NCBI GenBank assembly: GCA_043754435.1
Contig: JAYUUS010000127.1
Span: 1 to 13,742, forward strand
Reading direction: 5' to 3'
DNA length: 13,742 nucleotides
From: JANNYA01 sp043754435
GTDB lineage: Bacteria; Pseudomonadota; Gammaproteobacteria; Xanthomonadales; SZUA-5
Part shown: in pieces, positions 13,042-13,742 of the stretch
How the letters are laid out: each line of letters begins with the position of its first letter
How positions within the stretch are numbered: the stretch's first letter is position 1
Position numbers and translations under genes: made by a program
The notes under the pieces: generated by a model
What the model was told of the DNA's origin: nothing
The model's input: the letters and a program-made list of their open reading frames with translations, nothing else
The model's database searches: none

Positions 13042-13688
13042 GTTTCGGCTCCTTCCAGGGTTCTTAAGTAGGCGAACAGCTCACTGGCTACAGTCTGTGC
13101 TTTGCCCTGCAGCGCAGGGTGGCGAGCTTCACTAGGCGCGGCCCCGTCATCGAGGGCGCGGCTATAGCCGGTCTTGTAGGGGATTACTGCCTCAGCCATC
13201 GGGAAACCAGCTTTCTCTAGGCTGGCACGCGCATCGTTGATTTCGGCTTGGCTGTCTGTCGTTTGGTTTAGGACAAAGACGATCCGATCCGGCGCAATAC
13301 CATTGCGCTCCAGATCGCGTGCGAACGCGAGGGCAGGGCGTAGATCGTCAAGACTAGGCCGGGTAGGAATGATGGTAAGTACTGAAGCCTTCGCGGCCTC
13401 AAGCGCAGCCCGACTGGCGCTGGGTGCACCATCAATAACCATGAGGTCAAAGCTTGCCGCATCACGCAGCGCTTGGGCGACTGCACCAAAGGTCTGAGCT
13501 TCTACCGCAGGTTGTCGCTTGGCTTGCATGCGCCGATTGTTCCAAGAGACCGAGGTGGCCTGCGTGAGATCGAGGTCAGCAATCTTGATGCGCTTGCCGA
13601 GGCGCGCCGCTTCCACGGCGAGTAGGCGGGAAATCGTGCTTTTGCCGGCTCCGCCTTTTTGGGAAAGCACGGAAATAATTATAGTCAT
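13035..13688 (-). CDS. parA: ParA-family partition ATPase (short, type Ib-like)
   Basis: 217 residues. The deviant Walker A KGGAGKS lies at 11-17, with the signature lysine at 11; IADLDL is at ~36-41; the Walker B-like DLMVIDGAPS is at ~81-90; VFVLNQTTDS follows. There is no N-terminal helix-turn-helix extension, so it belongs with the short ParF/type Ib group that drives plasmid or island segregation on the nucleoid. The partner gene follows with a 7-bp overlap. ATG 13688 has no strong ribosome site, and the palindromes directly upstream may be centromere or operator. It is intact and, unlike the rest of the window, shows no decay. Confidence 0.9.
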   Translation of the reverse strand: MTIIISVLSQKGGAGKSTISRLLAVEAARLGKRIKIADLDLTQATSVSWNNRRMQAKRQPAVEAQTFGAVAQALRDAASFDLMVIDGAPSASRAALEAAKASVLTIIPTRPSLDDLRPALAFARDLERNGIAPDRIVFVLNQTTDSQAEINDARASLEKAGFPMAEAVIPYKTGYSRALDDGAAPSEARHPALQGKAQTVASELFAYLRTLEGAETW

Positions 13689-13702
13689 GTATCAGCATTC
13701 TG

Positions 13703-13741
13703 GCATGGTGACATGCAGGAATGCTAGCATGCTTGCATTCC
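13703..13741. promoter_or_regulatory. Palindromes upstream of parA, likely centromere or operator
   Basis: A near-perfect 24-bp palindrome (13718-13741; arms GGAATGC/GCATTCC around AGCATGCT, one mismatched pair) lies 30 bp before the parA start. Next to it is GCATG-GTGA-CATGC (13703-13716). Both use the GCATGC word also found downstream of the operon. Type Ib systems place the centromere and operator here; the array may continue past the window edge. Confidence 0.5.
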
Positions 13742-13742
13742 G

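Noticed and set aside
13237..13497. 86-residue plus-strand frame opposite parA
   Set aside because: Antisense shadow of an intact ParA gene with Walker motifs.

Overview
The window looks like accessory DNA from a proteobacterium, probably a gammaproteobacterium, carried on a plasmid or a plasmid-derived island. The evidence is a short ParA ATPase with a ribbon-helix-helix partner, a tyrosine recombinase, ends of Tn3-family (Tn21-like) transposons, and broken remnants of several gene families. No ribosomal, tRNA or core metabolic gene is visible. The species cannot be named from the sequence.

Layout. Positions 1-6900 (minus) hold one uninterrupted reading frame of 2300 codons. It encodes an exported SpvB/FG-GAP/RHS (YD-repeat) giant protein whose last residues lie beyond the left edge. 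Behind it, in the same orientation, is a complete tyrosine recombinase (7037-7999). Positions 8006-8205 form an AT-rich control region with two rightward sigma70-like promoters. Each carries a perfect palindrome at or just after its -10 box, and the two palindromes share the core CGCATGCG. This region leads into an AbiEi-type antitoxin (8206-9093, plus). The partner toxin AbiEii survives only as a C-terminal fragment in the opposite direction (9070-9453), so the antitoxin looks orphaned.

Positions 9457-10129 hold a small protein resembling DUF6927, a small coiled-coil protein with a frameshifted tail, and a clear intrinsic terminator. A gene-poor stretch (10130-10531) may hold two tiny leftward genes. 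It is followed by a glycine-rich protein of the kind found in phage tail fibres and surface proteins (10544-11314).

Positions 11313-12735 are a nested pair of Tn3-like structures. The inner one (11753-12584, 832 bp) has 38-bp inverted repeats, a putative res site and a frameshifted tnpR, but no transposase. The outer one is marked by a diverged left repeat, the last ~26 codons of a second tnpR and a right repeat. The right end is a leftward type Ib-like partition operon (parA plus a ribbon-helix-helix gene) with GCATGC/CTAGCAT palindromes on both sides.

The genes do not form one pathway. The window reads as a mosaic: a large secreted polymorphic-toxin-like or adhesin-like gene beside a recombinase, an eroded type IV toxin-antitoxin locus, transposon relics and a plasmid maintenance module. 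The points most worth following are the duplicated promoter-palindrome control region of the orphan antitoxin, the inverted toxin remnant, and the nested transposase-less Tn3 element.
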